Origin: Streptomyces plumbidurans
Lineage (GTDB): Bacteria; Actinomycetota; Actinomycetes; Streptomycetales; Streptomycetaceae
Direction: 5' to 3'
DNA length: 64,000 bases
Assembly (NCBI RefSeq): GCF_019857225.1
Contig: NZ_JAFJSY010000042.1
Location: forward strand, 50,012-114,011
Made by a program: the position numbers and the translations under genes. Under the pieces are notes generated by a model. The model saw only the letters and a list, made by a program, of their open reading frames with translations. It had not been told where the DNA came from and searched no databases. Positions 54,389-62,522 of the stretch are shown here, piece by piece (the stretch's first letter is position 1; each line of letters begins with the position of its first letter).

Positions 54389-54853
54389 CGCTGCGCTCGG
54401 CTTTGGCGGGTGGGGGCGGGGCACGGGGGCGGTGTTTGGACGGCGGCGGGTGCTTGCGGTGCGGTGCTCGGGCGGGTTGCTTGCGGGATGGTGGCGGCGG
54501 GCCGTGGGGCGGGGGTGGGGCTGCGCGGGCGCGGAGTTCGCGCTTGGCGGCCGGGGCCAAGGGTGCGGTGCTCGAACGGCGGTCGGTGCTTGCGGCGCGG
54601 CGCGCAGTTGGGCCTTTCCTGGGAAGCGGTGGCGTGCCGTGAGGCGGGGGTGGCGCTGTGCGCGGGCGTTGGCGGCTGATGTCCGCGGCGCGGTGCCCAG
54701 TCGTGCCGCTTCCGGGACGGCAGCGGTGTACCGCGACGCGGGGTGCTGCCGCGCGCGGGCGCAAGCCTCCGTGTGAGCCCGGCAGGCTTGCGGCTGCCGC
54801 AGCTGGCGGTGCGGCGCTCGATCGGTGGGCGGCGTCTGCCGATCGGTCGGTGC
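54389..54853. repeat. GC-rich region with imperfect tandem duplication
   Basis: The gap between the LysR and hydrolase genes holds two aligned segments about 105 bp long with a 136-bp period (beginning near 54431 and 54567: GGTGTTTGGACGGCGGCGGG and GGTGCTCGAACGGCGGTCGG), plus a weaker third copy near 54720-54840. All frames give Ala/Pro/Arg low-complexity products. No gene is supported. Confidence 0.6.
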
Positions 54854-55558
54854 TCAGGGGGTGGTCGGAGGCCGCTCCGCCGCCTTCACCAGGGCCCGCA
54901 TCACCCGCACATCCGCCCCCATCTCCGGGTGCCACTGCACGCCCAGCACCCACCCCTCGGCCGAAGGCAGCTCCACCGCCTCCACCGTGCCGTCCGCCGC
55001 ATACGCCGAAGGGAGCAGGCCAGTGCCTAGGCGGTCGATGGACTGGTGGTGGTACGTCGGGACGGACGTCTCCTCCGGGACGGCGGTGGCGTAGCGGGTG
55101 CCGGGGACCGGCTTGACCGGGTGGTGGCCGAAGGTGCCGACGACCTCCGCATGGCCGTCGAGGTGCTGGACGAGGGTGCCGCCGAGGGCGACGTTCAGGA
55201 GCTGCATGCCGCGGCAGATGCCCAGCAGGGGGACGCGGGCCGCCAACGCGGCGTCGATCAGGGCCAGTTCCCAGGCATCGCGGGCAGGGGCGGGCGGCCC
55301 GGTGCGGGGATCGCGCTCCGCGCCGTAGCGGGCCGGGTCGACGTCCGGGCCGCCCGCGATCACCACGCCGTCCAGCCGGGACACGACGTCCGCGGCCCGG
55401 GACGCCTCGTCGGGCGGCAGCATCACCGCCATGCCGCCCGCCCGCTGCACCAACCGCGGATAGCCGGCCGGCAGCAGCGCCGCCTCCAGCTCCCACACGC
55501 CCCAGCGCGCCGCGGCCTCCAGATACGTACTGACACCGATCAACGGCCCGCCCGCCAT
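54854..55558 (-). CDS. Class I glutamine-amidotransferase-like gamma-glutamyl hydrolase (PuuD type)
   Basis: A 234-residue hydrolase of the PuuD family. Catalytic triad: C115 in LLGICRGMQ, H210 and E212 in VQWHPEMG. It would split gamma-glutamylated intermediates to release glutamate, the last step of the pathway begun by the GlnA4-type ligase. GGGAGGA precedes the ATG. A sequence resembling one in the glnA promoter region lies 22 bp upstream, so it probably has its own regulated promoter. Confidence 0.92.
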   Translation of the reverse strand: MAGGPLIGVSTYLEAAARWGVWELEAALLPAGYPRLVQRAGGMAVMLPPDEASRAADVVSRLDGVVIAGGPDVDPARYGAERDPRTGPPAPARDAWELALIDAALAARVPLLGICRGMQLLNVALGGTLVQHLDGHAEVVGTFGHHPVKPVPGTRYATAVPEETSVPTYHHQSIDRLGTGLLPSAYAADGTVEAVELPSAEGWVLGVQWHPEMGADVRVMRALVKAAERPPTTP

Positions 55559-55579
55559 AACGTCCGTCCTCCCGCTCAG

Positions 55580-55606
55580 AGCAATGGACTCGAAAGAAAC
55601 CTTTGG
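55580..55606. promoter_or_regulatory. Bipartite motif AGCAATGG-N11-ACCTT upstream of the hydrolase
   Basis: AGCAATGG at 55580-55587, then 11 bp, then ACCTT at 55599-55603. The same pair with the same spacing occurs in the divergent promoter region at 56361-56384. A likely shared binding site of the local FadR-type regulator. Confidence 0.5.
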
Positions 55607-56341
55607 TTACGCCAGAAATCCCCTGAGCAGCGCGGCCGTCCCCGCGCAGTGCTCCCGCATCATCGTCCGTGCCCCGTCCGCGTCCCGGTCCAGGACCGCC
55701 TCGACGAGGGCGACGTGCTGCCGCTGCGAGTGCTCCAGGTTGCGTACGAGCAGGGGGATGCAGTCGAGCAGGTCGTTCACCGTGGCCCGGACCGCCGCGT
55801 ACTGCGCGGTCAGCGTCGGCGAGCCGCACAGCTCCGCGAGCGTGAGATGCAGCAGGGTGTCCAGCCGGCGGTACTCGGCGAGCGGAGCGTCGCCCGTGCG
55901 GTCCAGTGCCTCGCGCAGCCGGTCGGCCTGCTCCTTGCCGAGCCCGTGCGTGGCGCACAGACCCGCGGCCCCCACCTCCAGGACCTCCCGGAAGCGCAGT
56001 ACGTCCTCGATGTCGACCTCGGCGATCCGGCGCCGCAGCTCGTCCTCGCCGCCCGCGTCCGCGCGGGGCAGCACGAAGGTGCCGCCGTAGCGCCCGCGCC
56101 GGGACTCCACCAGGCCCTGGTCCTGCAGCACCTTGAGCACCTCGCGCAGCGTCACCCGGCTGATCCCGAGCCGCTCCGACAGCTCGCGTTCGGCCGGCAG
56201 CCGCTCGCCCCCCGGCACCAGACCCAGCCGTACCACCTGCAGGATCTGCTCCAGCGCCTCCTCGAAACCGTTGCCCGCGCGCACCGGCCGCAGTACCGGC
56301 GTCAACCGGTCGTCCGGGCCGCCGTCGGCATCCACCGACAC
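55607..56341 (-). CDS. FadR-type GntR-family regulator
   Basis: A 244-residue regulator. The GntR winged helix (about 27-85, VPGGERLPAERELSERLGISRVTLREVLKVLQDQGLVESRRGRYGG) is followed by an FCD effector domain with helix-rich segments and metal-binding His residues. It is divergent from the glnA4-type gene and probably represses or tunes the gamma-glutamylation cluster. The GTG at 56341 is chosen because GGAAGG lies 9-10 nt upstream; GTG at 56350 is too close. Confidence 0.88.
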   Translation of the reverse strand: MSVDADGGPDDRLTPVLRPVRAGNGFEEALEQILQVVRLGLVPGGERLPAERELSERLGISRVTLREVLKVLQDQGLVESRRGRYGGTFVLPRADAGGEDELRRRIAEVDIEDVLRFREVLEVGAAGLCATHGLGKEQADRLREALDRTGDAPLAEYRRLDTLLHLTLAELCGSPTLTAQYAAVRATVNDLLDCIPLLVRNLEHSQRQHVALVEAVLDRDADGARTMMREHCAGTAALLRGFLA

Positions 56342-56360
56342 TCGCCGCACCCCCTTCCCA

Positions 56361-56388
56361 AGCAATGGTTCTCCGGAATACCTTATGG
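56361..56388. promoter_or_regulatory. Bipartite motif AGCAATGG-N11-ACCTT in the divergent glnA4/regulator region
   Basis: AGCAATGG (56361-56368), 11 bp, ACCTT (56380-56384). The 11-bp spacer includes the palindrome TCCGGA, giving a wider imperfect palindrome GGT-N2-TCCGGA-N2-ACC (56367-56382). Confidence 0.5.
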
Positions 56389-56433
56389 CTTCCGGCCCGG
56401 TGGAAAAAGCGCAGCAGCCGAAGGAGATCTCCC

Positions 56434-57798
56434 GTGGCAGACCGCACACCCCCACTCGGCGTCGAGGAGCTGCACGCCCTCGTCGCGAGCGGTGAGATCG
56501 ACACTGTCGTCCTGGCCTTCCCCGACATGCAAGGGCGGCTGCAGGGCAAGCGGTTCGCCGCCCGCTTCTTCCTCGACGAGGTCCTGCACCACGGCACCGA
56601 GGGCTGCAACTACCTCCTCGCCGTCGACACGGAGATGAACACCGTCGACGGCTACGCCATGTCCTCCTGGGACCGCGGCTACGGCGACTTCGCCATGCAC
56701 CCCGACCTCACCACCCTGCGCCGCGTGCCGTGGAACCCCGGCACGGCCATGGTCGTCGCCGACCTCGCCTGGAACGACGGCTCGCCCGTCCTCGCCGCCC
56801 CGCGGCAGATCCTGCGCCGCCAGCTCGACCGCCTCGCCGAACACGGCTTCACCGCCCAGGTCGGCACGGAGCTGGAGTTCATCGTCTTCAAGGACACCTA
56901 CGAGCAGGCCTGGGACGCGAACTACCGCGGCCTGACACCGGCGAACCAGTACAACGTCGACTACTCGGTGCTCGGCACCGGCCGGATCGAGCCGCTGCTG
57001 CGCCGCATCCGCAACGAGATGGCGGGCGCGGGCCTGACCGTCGAGTCCGCCAAGGGGGAGTGCAACCCCGGCCAGCACGAGATCGCCTTCCGCTACGACG
57101 AGGCCCTGCGCACCTGCGACCAGCACGCGATCTACAAGACCGGCACCAAGGAGATCGCCGCCCAGGAGGGCGTGTCGATCACCTTCATGGCCAAGTACAA
57201 CGAGCGCGAGGGCAACTCGTGCCACATCCACCTCTCGCTCGCCGACGCCGCCGGCAACAACGTCATGCCCGGGGACGGCGAGGGCGGCATGTCCGACGTC
57301 ATGCGCTACTTCCTCGCCGGACAACTCGCCGCGCTGCGCGACTTCTCGCTCCTGTACGCCCCCAACATCAACTCCTACAAGCGGTTCCAGCCGGGCTCCT
57401 TCGCCCCCACCGCCGTGGCCTGGGGCCACGACAACCGCACCTGCGCCCTGCGCGTCGTCGGCCACGGCCGCTCCCTGCGCTTCGAGAACCGGCTGCCCGG
57501 CGGCGACGTCAACCCCTACCTCGCCGTCGCCGGTCTGGTGGCGGCCGGGCTGTACGGCATCGAGCAGAAGCTGGAACTGCCCGATGCCTGCGCGGGCAAC
57601 GCGTACACCGCCGAGTACGAGCACGTCCCGACCACGCTGCGGGAGGCCGCCGCGCTCTGGGAGAACAGCCCGATCGCCCAGGCCGCCTTCGGCGACGAGG
57701 TCGTCGCCCACTACCGCAACATGGCGCGCGTCGAGCTGGAGGCCTTCGACGCCGCGGTGACCGACTGGGAGCTGCGCCGCTCCTTCGAACGCATGTGA
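56434..57798 (+). CDS. glnA4: Gamma-glutamylamine (ethanolamide) synthetase, GlnA4-like
   Basis: A 454-residue glutamine-synthetase-fold ligase (class III-like). Metal and ATP sites are visible in GTELEFIVFKD, GECNPGQHEIAF and GNSCHIHLSL, and the catalytic region ENRLPGGDVNPYLA. In S. coelicolor GlnA4 joins glutamate to ethanolamine; gene context (ALDH, SDR, PuuD hydrolase, FadR regulator) matches that pathway. No adenylylation-site Tyr like GlnA is seen. GTG start with AAGGAGA upstream. The ALDH gene starts 8 bp after its stop. Confidence 0.88.
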   Translation: MADRTPPLGVEELHALVASGEIDTVVLAFPDMQGRLQGKRFAARFFLDEVLHHGTEGCNYLLAVDTEMNTVDGYAMSSWDRGYGDFAMHPDLTTLRRVPWNPGTAMVVADLAWNDGSPVLAAPRQILRRQLDRLAEHGFTAQVGTELEFIVFKDTYEQAWDANYRGLTPANQYNVDYSVLGTGRIEPLLRRIRNEMAGAGLTVESAKGECNPGQHEIAFRYDEALRTCDQHAIYKTGTKEIAAQEGVSITFMAKYNEREGNSCHIHLSLADAAGNNVMPGDGEGGMSDVMRYFLAGQLAALRDFSLLYAPNINSYKRFQPGSFAPTAVAWGHDNRTCALRVVGHGRSLRFENRLPGGDVNPYLAVAGLVAAGLYGIEQKLELPDACAGNAYTAEYEHVPTTLREAAALWENSPIAQAAFGDEVVAHYRNMARVELEAFDAAVTDWELRRSFERM

Positions 57799-57806
57799 GG
57801 CCCTTC

Positions 57807-59180
57807 GTGTCGAACGAGTCCGAGCTCGAGGTACTGAACCCGGCCACCGAGGAGGTCGTCGCCACCGTCCCCGCCGTGACGGCCTCCGACGTGGACGCGG
57901 CCGTCGTACGCGCCACCGCCGCACAGGCCAGGTGGGCCGCGCTGCCGCCCGCCGACCGGGCCCGGCTGCTGCGCCGGTTCGCCGTCTCCGTCGACGAACA
58001 CCTGGAAGAACTGGCCCAGTTGGAGGTCCGCGAGGCCGGCCACACCGTCGGCAACGCCCGCTGGGAGGCGAGCAACGCCCGTGACCTGCTCGACTACGCC
58101 GCCGGGGGAGTGGAGCGGCTGATGGGCCACCAGATCCCGGTACCGGGCGGCCTGAACGTCACGATCCCCGAACCGCTGGGGGTCGTCGGCGTCATCGCGC
58201 CCTGGAACTTCCCCATGCCGATCGCGGCCTGGGGCACGGCTCCCGCGCTCGCGGCGGGCAACGCGGTCCTCCTCAAGCCCGCCGAGACCACCCCGCTGAC
58301 CGCGCTCCGCCTGGCCGAACTCGCTTTGGAGGCGGGCCTGCCCGAGGGCCTGTTCCAGGTGCTGCCCGGCCACGGACCCGTCGCGGGCAACGCCCTCGTC
58401 GAGCACCCGGGCGTAGCCAAGATCGTGTTCACCGGGTCGACGGCCGTGGGCAAGCAGGTGCTGGCGAAGGGCTCGGCGCTGCTCAAGCGCGTCACTCTCG
58501 AACTCGGCGGCAAGAGCCCCAACATCGTCTTCGCAGACGCCGACCTGAAGGCCGCGGCCGACCCGTTCTCCTTCCTCGACAACTCCGGCCAGGACTGCTG
58601 CGCCCGCACCCGGATCCTGGTCCAGGAGCAGGTGTACGACGAGGTCCGCGAGCTGCTCGCCGACGCGCTGTCCGCGGTGGTGGTGGGCGATCCGGGCGAC
58701 GAGAAGACCCAGATGGGACCCCTGATCTCCCGTCAGCAACTGAACCGGGTACGGGAGTTCGTGCCCGCGGACGCCCCGGCCCTGCGCGGTGTCGCACCCG
58801 ACGGACCCGGCTTCTGGTTCCCGCCGACCGTGCTCACGGGGGAGCGGCCCGACTCGCCGGCGGCCCGTGAGGAGATCTTCGGCCCGGTCGCGGTCCTGCT
58901 TCCCTTCACCGACGAAGAGGACGCGATCCGCCTCGCCAACGACACCCCGTACGGCCTCGCCGGCTCCCTGTGGACCCGCGACCTGGGCCGCGCCCTGCGC
59001 GTCTCGCGGGCCGTGCGCGCCGGCAACCTGTCCGTCAACTCCCACTCCGCCGTCCGCTACTGGACCCCCTTCGGCGGCTTCAAGCAGTCCGGCATCGGCC
59101 GCGAACTCGGCCCGGACGCCCTGGCCGCCTTCACCGAGACCAAGAACGTCTTCATCAGCACGGAAGGCCCCGCACAGTGA
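57807..59180 (+). CDS. NAD(P)-dependent aldehyde dehydrogenase
   Basis: A 457-residue ALDH. Cofactor-binding FTGSTAVGK, general base E232 in LELGGKSPN, and the nucleophile C264 in NSGQDCCARTR. It would oxidise the aldehyde formed from the gamma-glutamylated amine to the acid. GTG start with TGAGG upstream, 8 bp after the ligase; its end overlaps the SDR start (GTGA). Confidence 0.92.
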   Translation: MSNESELEVLNPATEEVVATVPAVTASDVDAAVVRATAAQARWAALPPADRARLLRRFAVSVDEHLEELAQLEVREAGHTVGNARWEASNARDLLDYAAGGVERLMGHQIPVPGGLNVTIPEPLGVVGVIAPWNFPMPIAAWGTAPALAAGNAVLLKPAETTPLTALRLAELALEAGLPEGLFQVLPGHGPVAGNALVEHPGVAKIVFTGSTAVGKQVLAKGSALLKRVTLELGGKSPNIVFADADLKAAADPFSFLDNSGQDCCARTRILVQEQVYDEVRELLADALSAVVVGDPGDEKTQMGPLISRQQLNRVREFVPADAPALRGVAPDGPGFWFPPTVLTGERPDSPAAREEIFGPVAVLLPFTDEEDAIRLANDTPYGLAGSLWTRDLGRALRVSRAVRAGNLSVNSHSAVRYWTPFGGFKQSGIGRELGPDALAAFTETKNVFISTEGPAQ

Positions 59181-59959
59181 CCGACACCCCTGTCTGCCGA
59201 CGCCTGGTCGGCCGCACCGCCGTCATCACCGGAGCCGGCAGCGGCATCGGGCTCGCCACCGCGCGCAGGCTCGCCTCCGAGGGCGCGCACGTCGTCTGCG
59301 GCGACGTCGACGAGGCCCGCGGCAAGGCGGCCGCCGAGGAGGTCGGCGGGCTCTTCGTGAAGGTCGACGTCACCGACGCCGAGCAGGTCGAGGCCCTCTT
59401 CAAGACCGCCTTCGACACCTACGGCAGCGTCGACATCGCCTTCAACAACGCGGGCATCTCCCCGCCCGACGACGACTCCATCCTGGAGACCGGCCTGGAG
59501 GCATGGAAGCGCGTCCAGGAGGTCAACCTCACCTCCGTCTACCTGTGCTGCAAGGCCGCCATCCCCTACATGCGCCGCCAGGGCAAGGGCTCCATCATCA
59601 ACACCGCGTCCTTCGTGGCGAGGATGGGAGCGGCCACGTCCCAGATCTCGTACACCGCGTCCAAGGGCGGAGTGCTCGCCATGTCCCGCGAACTGGGCGT
59701 GCAGTTCGCCCGCGAGGGCATCCGCGTGAACGCGCTGTGCCCGGGACCGGTCAACACCCCGCTGCTGCAGGAGCTGTTCGCGAAGGACCCGGAGCGGGCC
59801 GCCCGCCGTCTCGTGCACATCCCGGTCGGCCGGTTCGCCGAGGCCGACGAGATCGCCGCCGCCGTGGCCTTCCTGGCCAGCGACGACGCGTCCTTCGTCA
59901 ACGCCACCGACTTCCTGGTGGACGGCGGGATCGCGGGCGCGTACGTCACACCGCTCTAG
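59177..59959 (+). CDS. Short-chain dehydrogenase/reductase
   Basis: A 260-residue classical SDR. Cofactor motif TGAGSGIG (19-26), NNAG, S145 and the catalytic Y159-x3-K163. In the cluster it would oxidise the alcohol of gamma-glutamylethanolamide to the aldehyde for the ALDH. GTG start within the ALDH stop (GTGA). Confidence 0.92.
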   Translation: MTDTPVCRRLVGRTAVITGAGSGIGLATARRLASEGAHVVCGDVDEARGKAAAEEVGGLFVKVDVTDAEQVEALFKTAFDTYGSVDIAFNNAGISPPDDDSILETGLEAWKRVQEVNLTSVYLCCKAAIPYMRRQGKGSIINTASFVARMGAATSQISYTASKGGVLAMSRELGVQFAREGIRVNALCPGPVNTPLLQELFAKDPERAARRLVHIPVGRFAEADEIAAAVAFLASDDASFVNATDFLVDGGIAGAYVTPL

Positions 59960-60047
59960 ACATCCGGCTCCAACGAGTCCCCGATCCGAGAGTCCCGTTC
60001 CAGGAGTGCCGCTCCAGGAGTCGTGTACTGATCTTCGACCCCCGTCC

Positions 60048-60053
60048 TAGAGT
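60048..60053 (+). promoter_or_regulatory. Candidate -10 box of the DUF2510 gene
   Basis: TAGAGT ends 6 nt before the ATG at 60060, the leaderless spacing. Upstream, the phrase (T/G)CCAGGAGT is repeated (60000-60020). Confidence 0.35.
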
Positions 60054-60059
60054 GCCTCA

Positions 60060-60986
60060 ATGAGCATGTCGCCCCCGCCCGGCTGGTATCCCGATCCGTC
60101 GGCCCCCCACCTGCAACGATGGTGGGACGGCACGGCCTGGACCGAGCACCGTGCCCCGGCCGCCGCGCCGACGGTGCCCGTGCGGCCGCCGTCGGCCGGG
60201 GGCGGCGGCTCCGGCCGGGCGAAGGTCGTCGCGCTGACCGCCGCGGGCGCCGTCCTGGTCGCGGCGATCGTCACCGGCGCGCTCTACGTCGGCAAGGGCG
60301 ACGACGGCGGCGGCACCAACGTCCGTACCGTCCCGAACCCCGCCACCTCCGGCGCCTCACCGACGACCGGTGCCCCCTCGCCCTCGGCGTCCACGTCCCA
60401 GCCCTCGGCCGACGACCCGGCCGTGGTCACCGACCAGCTCAACGGCATCACGCTGCCGCTGCCCGACGGCTGGGTCAGACCGCAGTACGTCACCGAGGAC
60501 GACGTCGTCATGACCACCGACGGGACCTACGACTGCCCGGGCGACCCCGGAGTGTGCCGGCACGGCCTCGTCATCTCCCGCACGGCGAGCGGGAGCGGCA
60601 CCAGCTCTCCCGAGGCCCTCGCCAAAAAGGACATCTCCGACGCCGCCGACGCGGCCTACGACCGTGACCTCGTCGACCGGCGCCCCTACGGCGGCATCAC
60701 GTCCCACAAGCAGGTCGGCTCCGGGCAGATCGCGGTCGCCGGACGGGCGGGGTACTACGTGCGCTGGCGCGTCAGGACGGCCAAGGGCCCCGGCGGCTAC
60801 GTCGAGTCCCTCGCCTTCCCCTCCAGCGTCGGCACCGAGGCGCCGGTGCTCGTACGGTTCGTCTTCGACGCGGGCGAGGACGGGCCGCCGCTCACCGACA
60901 TGGACAAGATCACCAGGGGCATCCGGCCGATCGACGACGCGGCCACCGGCGGCGGAGTGGGCAGCAGCATCGGCCCGACGGACTGA
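60060..60986 (+). CDS. DUF2510 membrane-anchored protein
   Basis: A 308-residue protein. The N-terminal DUF2510 motif (PPGWYPDPSAPHLQRWWDGTAWTEH) is followed by a membrane helix (about 55-77, VVALTAAGAVLVAAIVTGALYVG), a Thr/Pro/Ser linker and an outer domain of about 180 residues with two Cys (CPGDPGVC). It would face the cell envelope. Function unknown. Likely leaderless start. Confidence 0.82.
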   Translation: MSMSPPPGWYPDPSAPHLQRWWDGTAWTEHRAPAAAPTVPVRPPSAGGGGSGRAKVVALTAAGAVLVAAIVTGALYVGKGDDGGGTNVRTVPNPATSGASPTTGAPSPSASTSQPSADDPAVVTDQLNGITLPLPDGWVRPQYVTEDDVVMTTDGTYDCPGDPGVCRHGLVISRTASGSGTSSPEALAKKDISDAADAAYDRDLVDRRPYGGITSHKQVGSGQIAVAGRAGYYVRWRVRTAKGPGGYVESLAFPSSVGTEAPVLVRFVFDAGEDGPPLTDMDKITRGIRPIDDAATGGGVGSSIGPTD

Positions 60987-61041
60987 GGACCGATGCTCCG
61001 CGAACGGACGGGCCGCCAGAGGAAGCCGCTGGAGGAAGCCG

Positions 61042-62244
61042 CTAGAGGAAGGTGTGCCCTTCCCCGCGATACGTGGGAACGGTCGCCGTCACGGTCTCGC
61101 CCTCCACGAGATGCAGCACGTCGAACCGCTCGCACAGCTCACCGGCCTTGGCGTGCCGGAACCACACCCTGTCGCCGATCAGCAGGTCGTCGGCGGGGGA
61201 GCCGAGCAGCGGGGTCTGCACCTCGCCGGGGCCCTCCTGCGGGTCGTAGCGCAGGCCCTCGGGCAGATGGGGGACCGGCAGCCGGTCGCCGCCGGCCGCA
61301 CCGGAGGCGGGGTATCCGCCGCCCAGCACCGTCACCACCCCGACCCCGGGGCGACGCACGACGGGCAGGGCGAACAGTGCCGCCGGACGCCCGCTGAACG
61401 ACGTGTAGTTGTCGAACAGGCGCGGCACGTACAGCCCGGATCCGGCGCCGATCTCGGTGACCGCGTCCTCCGCGGCCGTGTACTGCACACTGCCGGTGCC
61501 GCCGCCGTTGACGAACTCCAGGTCGGGTACGACCGCCCGGATCGCGCGCACGACGGCGCCGCGCCGCTCGGCCAGCTCCCGGCGTGCGGTGGCCTGCATG
61601 AGCCGCACGGCACGCGACCGCAGCGGACGCCCGGCGACGGAGTCGCCGACGCCCGCGATGTGGCCCTCGTACGCCATGATCCCCACGACCTTGAAGCCGG
61701 GCCGCCGCGCGACGGCCCGCGCCATGTCGGCGACCTGGGCGGGGGAGTGCAGCGGCGAGCGGCGCGCCCCGATGCGCACGCGTCCACCCAGCAGCTTGAG
61801 CGAGGTGTCCAACTCCAGGCAGACCCGGATGACTTCGCGCCCGCCGTCGCGCGCCTCTTCGATGAACCGCAGCTGCGCGGGGTCGTCGACCATCACGGTC
61901 ACGGCGCCGGCGAGCTTGGGGTCGGCGGCGAGCTCGGCGTACGCGGCGCGGTCCGCGGACGGGTAGGCGAGCAGGATGTCGTCGAAACCGCTGCGCGCCA
62001 GCCAGAGGGACTCGGCGAGGGTGAAGGCCATCACACCTGCGAACCCGTCCCGGTCCAGGACCCGCTCCAGCAGGGCCCGGCAGCGTACGGACTTGCTGGC
62101 CACGCGGATCGGCTTGCCGCCGGCGCGGCGCACGAGATCGTCCGCGTTGGAGTCGAAGGCGTCCAGGTCCACGATGGCCAAAGGGGCGTCCAGGTGGGCG
62201 GTGGCCCGGTCGTAACGGGCCCGGTCGGCGGCGCGCGCAGTCAT
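61042..62244 (-). CDS. Fold-III PLP enzyme (alanine racemase N-terminal / D-threonine aldolase-like)
   Basis: A 400-residue PLP enzyme with the alanine-racemase-type barrel. The lysine that binds PLP is K51 (IRVASKSVRC), and a C-terminal beta domain ends in DVLHLVEGETVTATVPTY. Related proteins are amino acid deaminases/aldolases; the reaction is not determined. The ATG at 62244 begins the conserved region; a much longer upstream reading is low-complexity and rejected. Confidence 0.85.
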   Translation of the reverse strand: MTARAADRARYDRATAHLDAPLAIVDLDAFDSNADDLVRRAGGKPIRVASKSVRCRALLERVLDRDGFAGVMAFTLAESLWLARSGFDDILLAYPSADRAAYAELAADPKLAGAVTVMVDDPAQLRFIEEARDGGREVIRVCLELDTSLKLLGGRVRIGARRSPLHSPAQVADMARAVARRPGFKVVGIMAYEGHIAGVGDSVAGRPLRSRAVRLMQATARRELAERRGAVVRAIRAVVPDLEFVNGGGTGSVQYTAAEDAVTEIGAGSGLYVPRLFDNYTSFSGRPAALFALPVVRRPGVGVVTVLGGGYPASGAAGGDRLPVPHLPEGLRYDPQEGPGEVQTPLLGSPADDLLIGDRVWFRHAKAGELCERFDVLHLVEGETVTATVPTYRGEGHTFL

Positions 62245-62522
62245 GAACGAAGCCTGCCAGACAGGATTACCGCAGGGTAGGGGGACGTTCCGGGCAGATC
62301 CCCCGGGCTCGTGGACTGGTTCCCGAATCGACATCGGCAACCCGTAGAGTGACGCGCACGTACGGCGGAACGACGTCGGCCGCACACGGTGCCGACGGAT
62401 GCCGGTCCGCTCGTACGGGTATGCGTGCCCCGGGACGGACTGACCCGGCGTCGACCGGTTGAGCGCACGGACGACGGCCCGCGTACTGGTAGTCGGCCCG
62501 GGCGCGAGGAAACGGGGGGTGC

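Noticed and set aside
54375..56609. A 744-codon minus-strand frame across the hydrolase and regulator
   Set aside because: Arg/Gly/Ala low-complexity shadow; two well-defined genes occupy the region in another frame.
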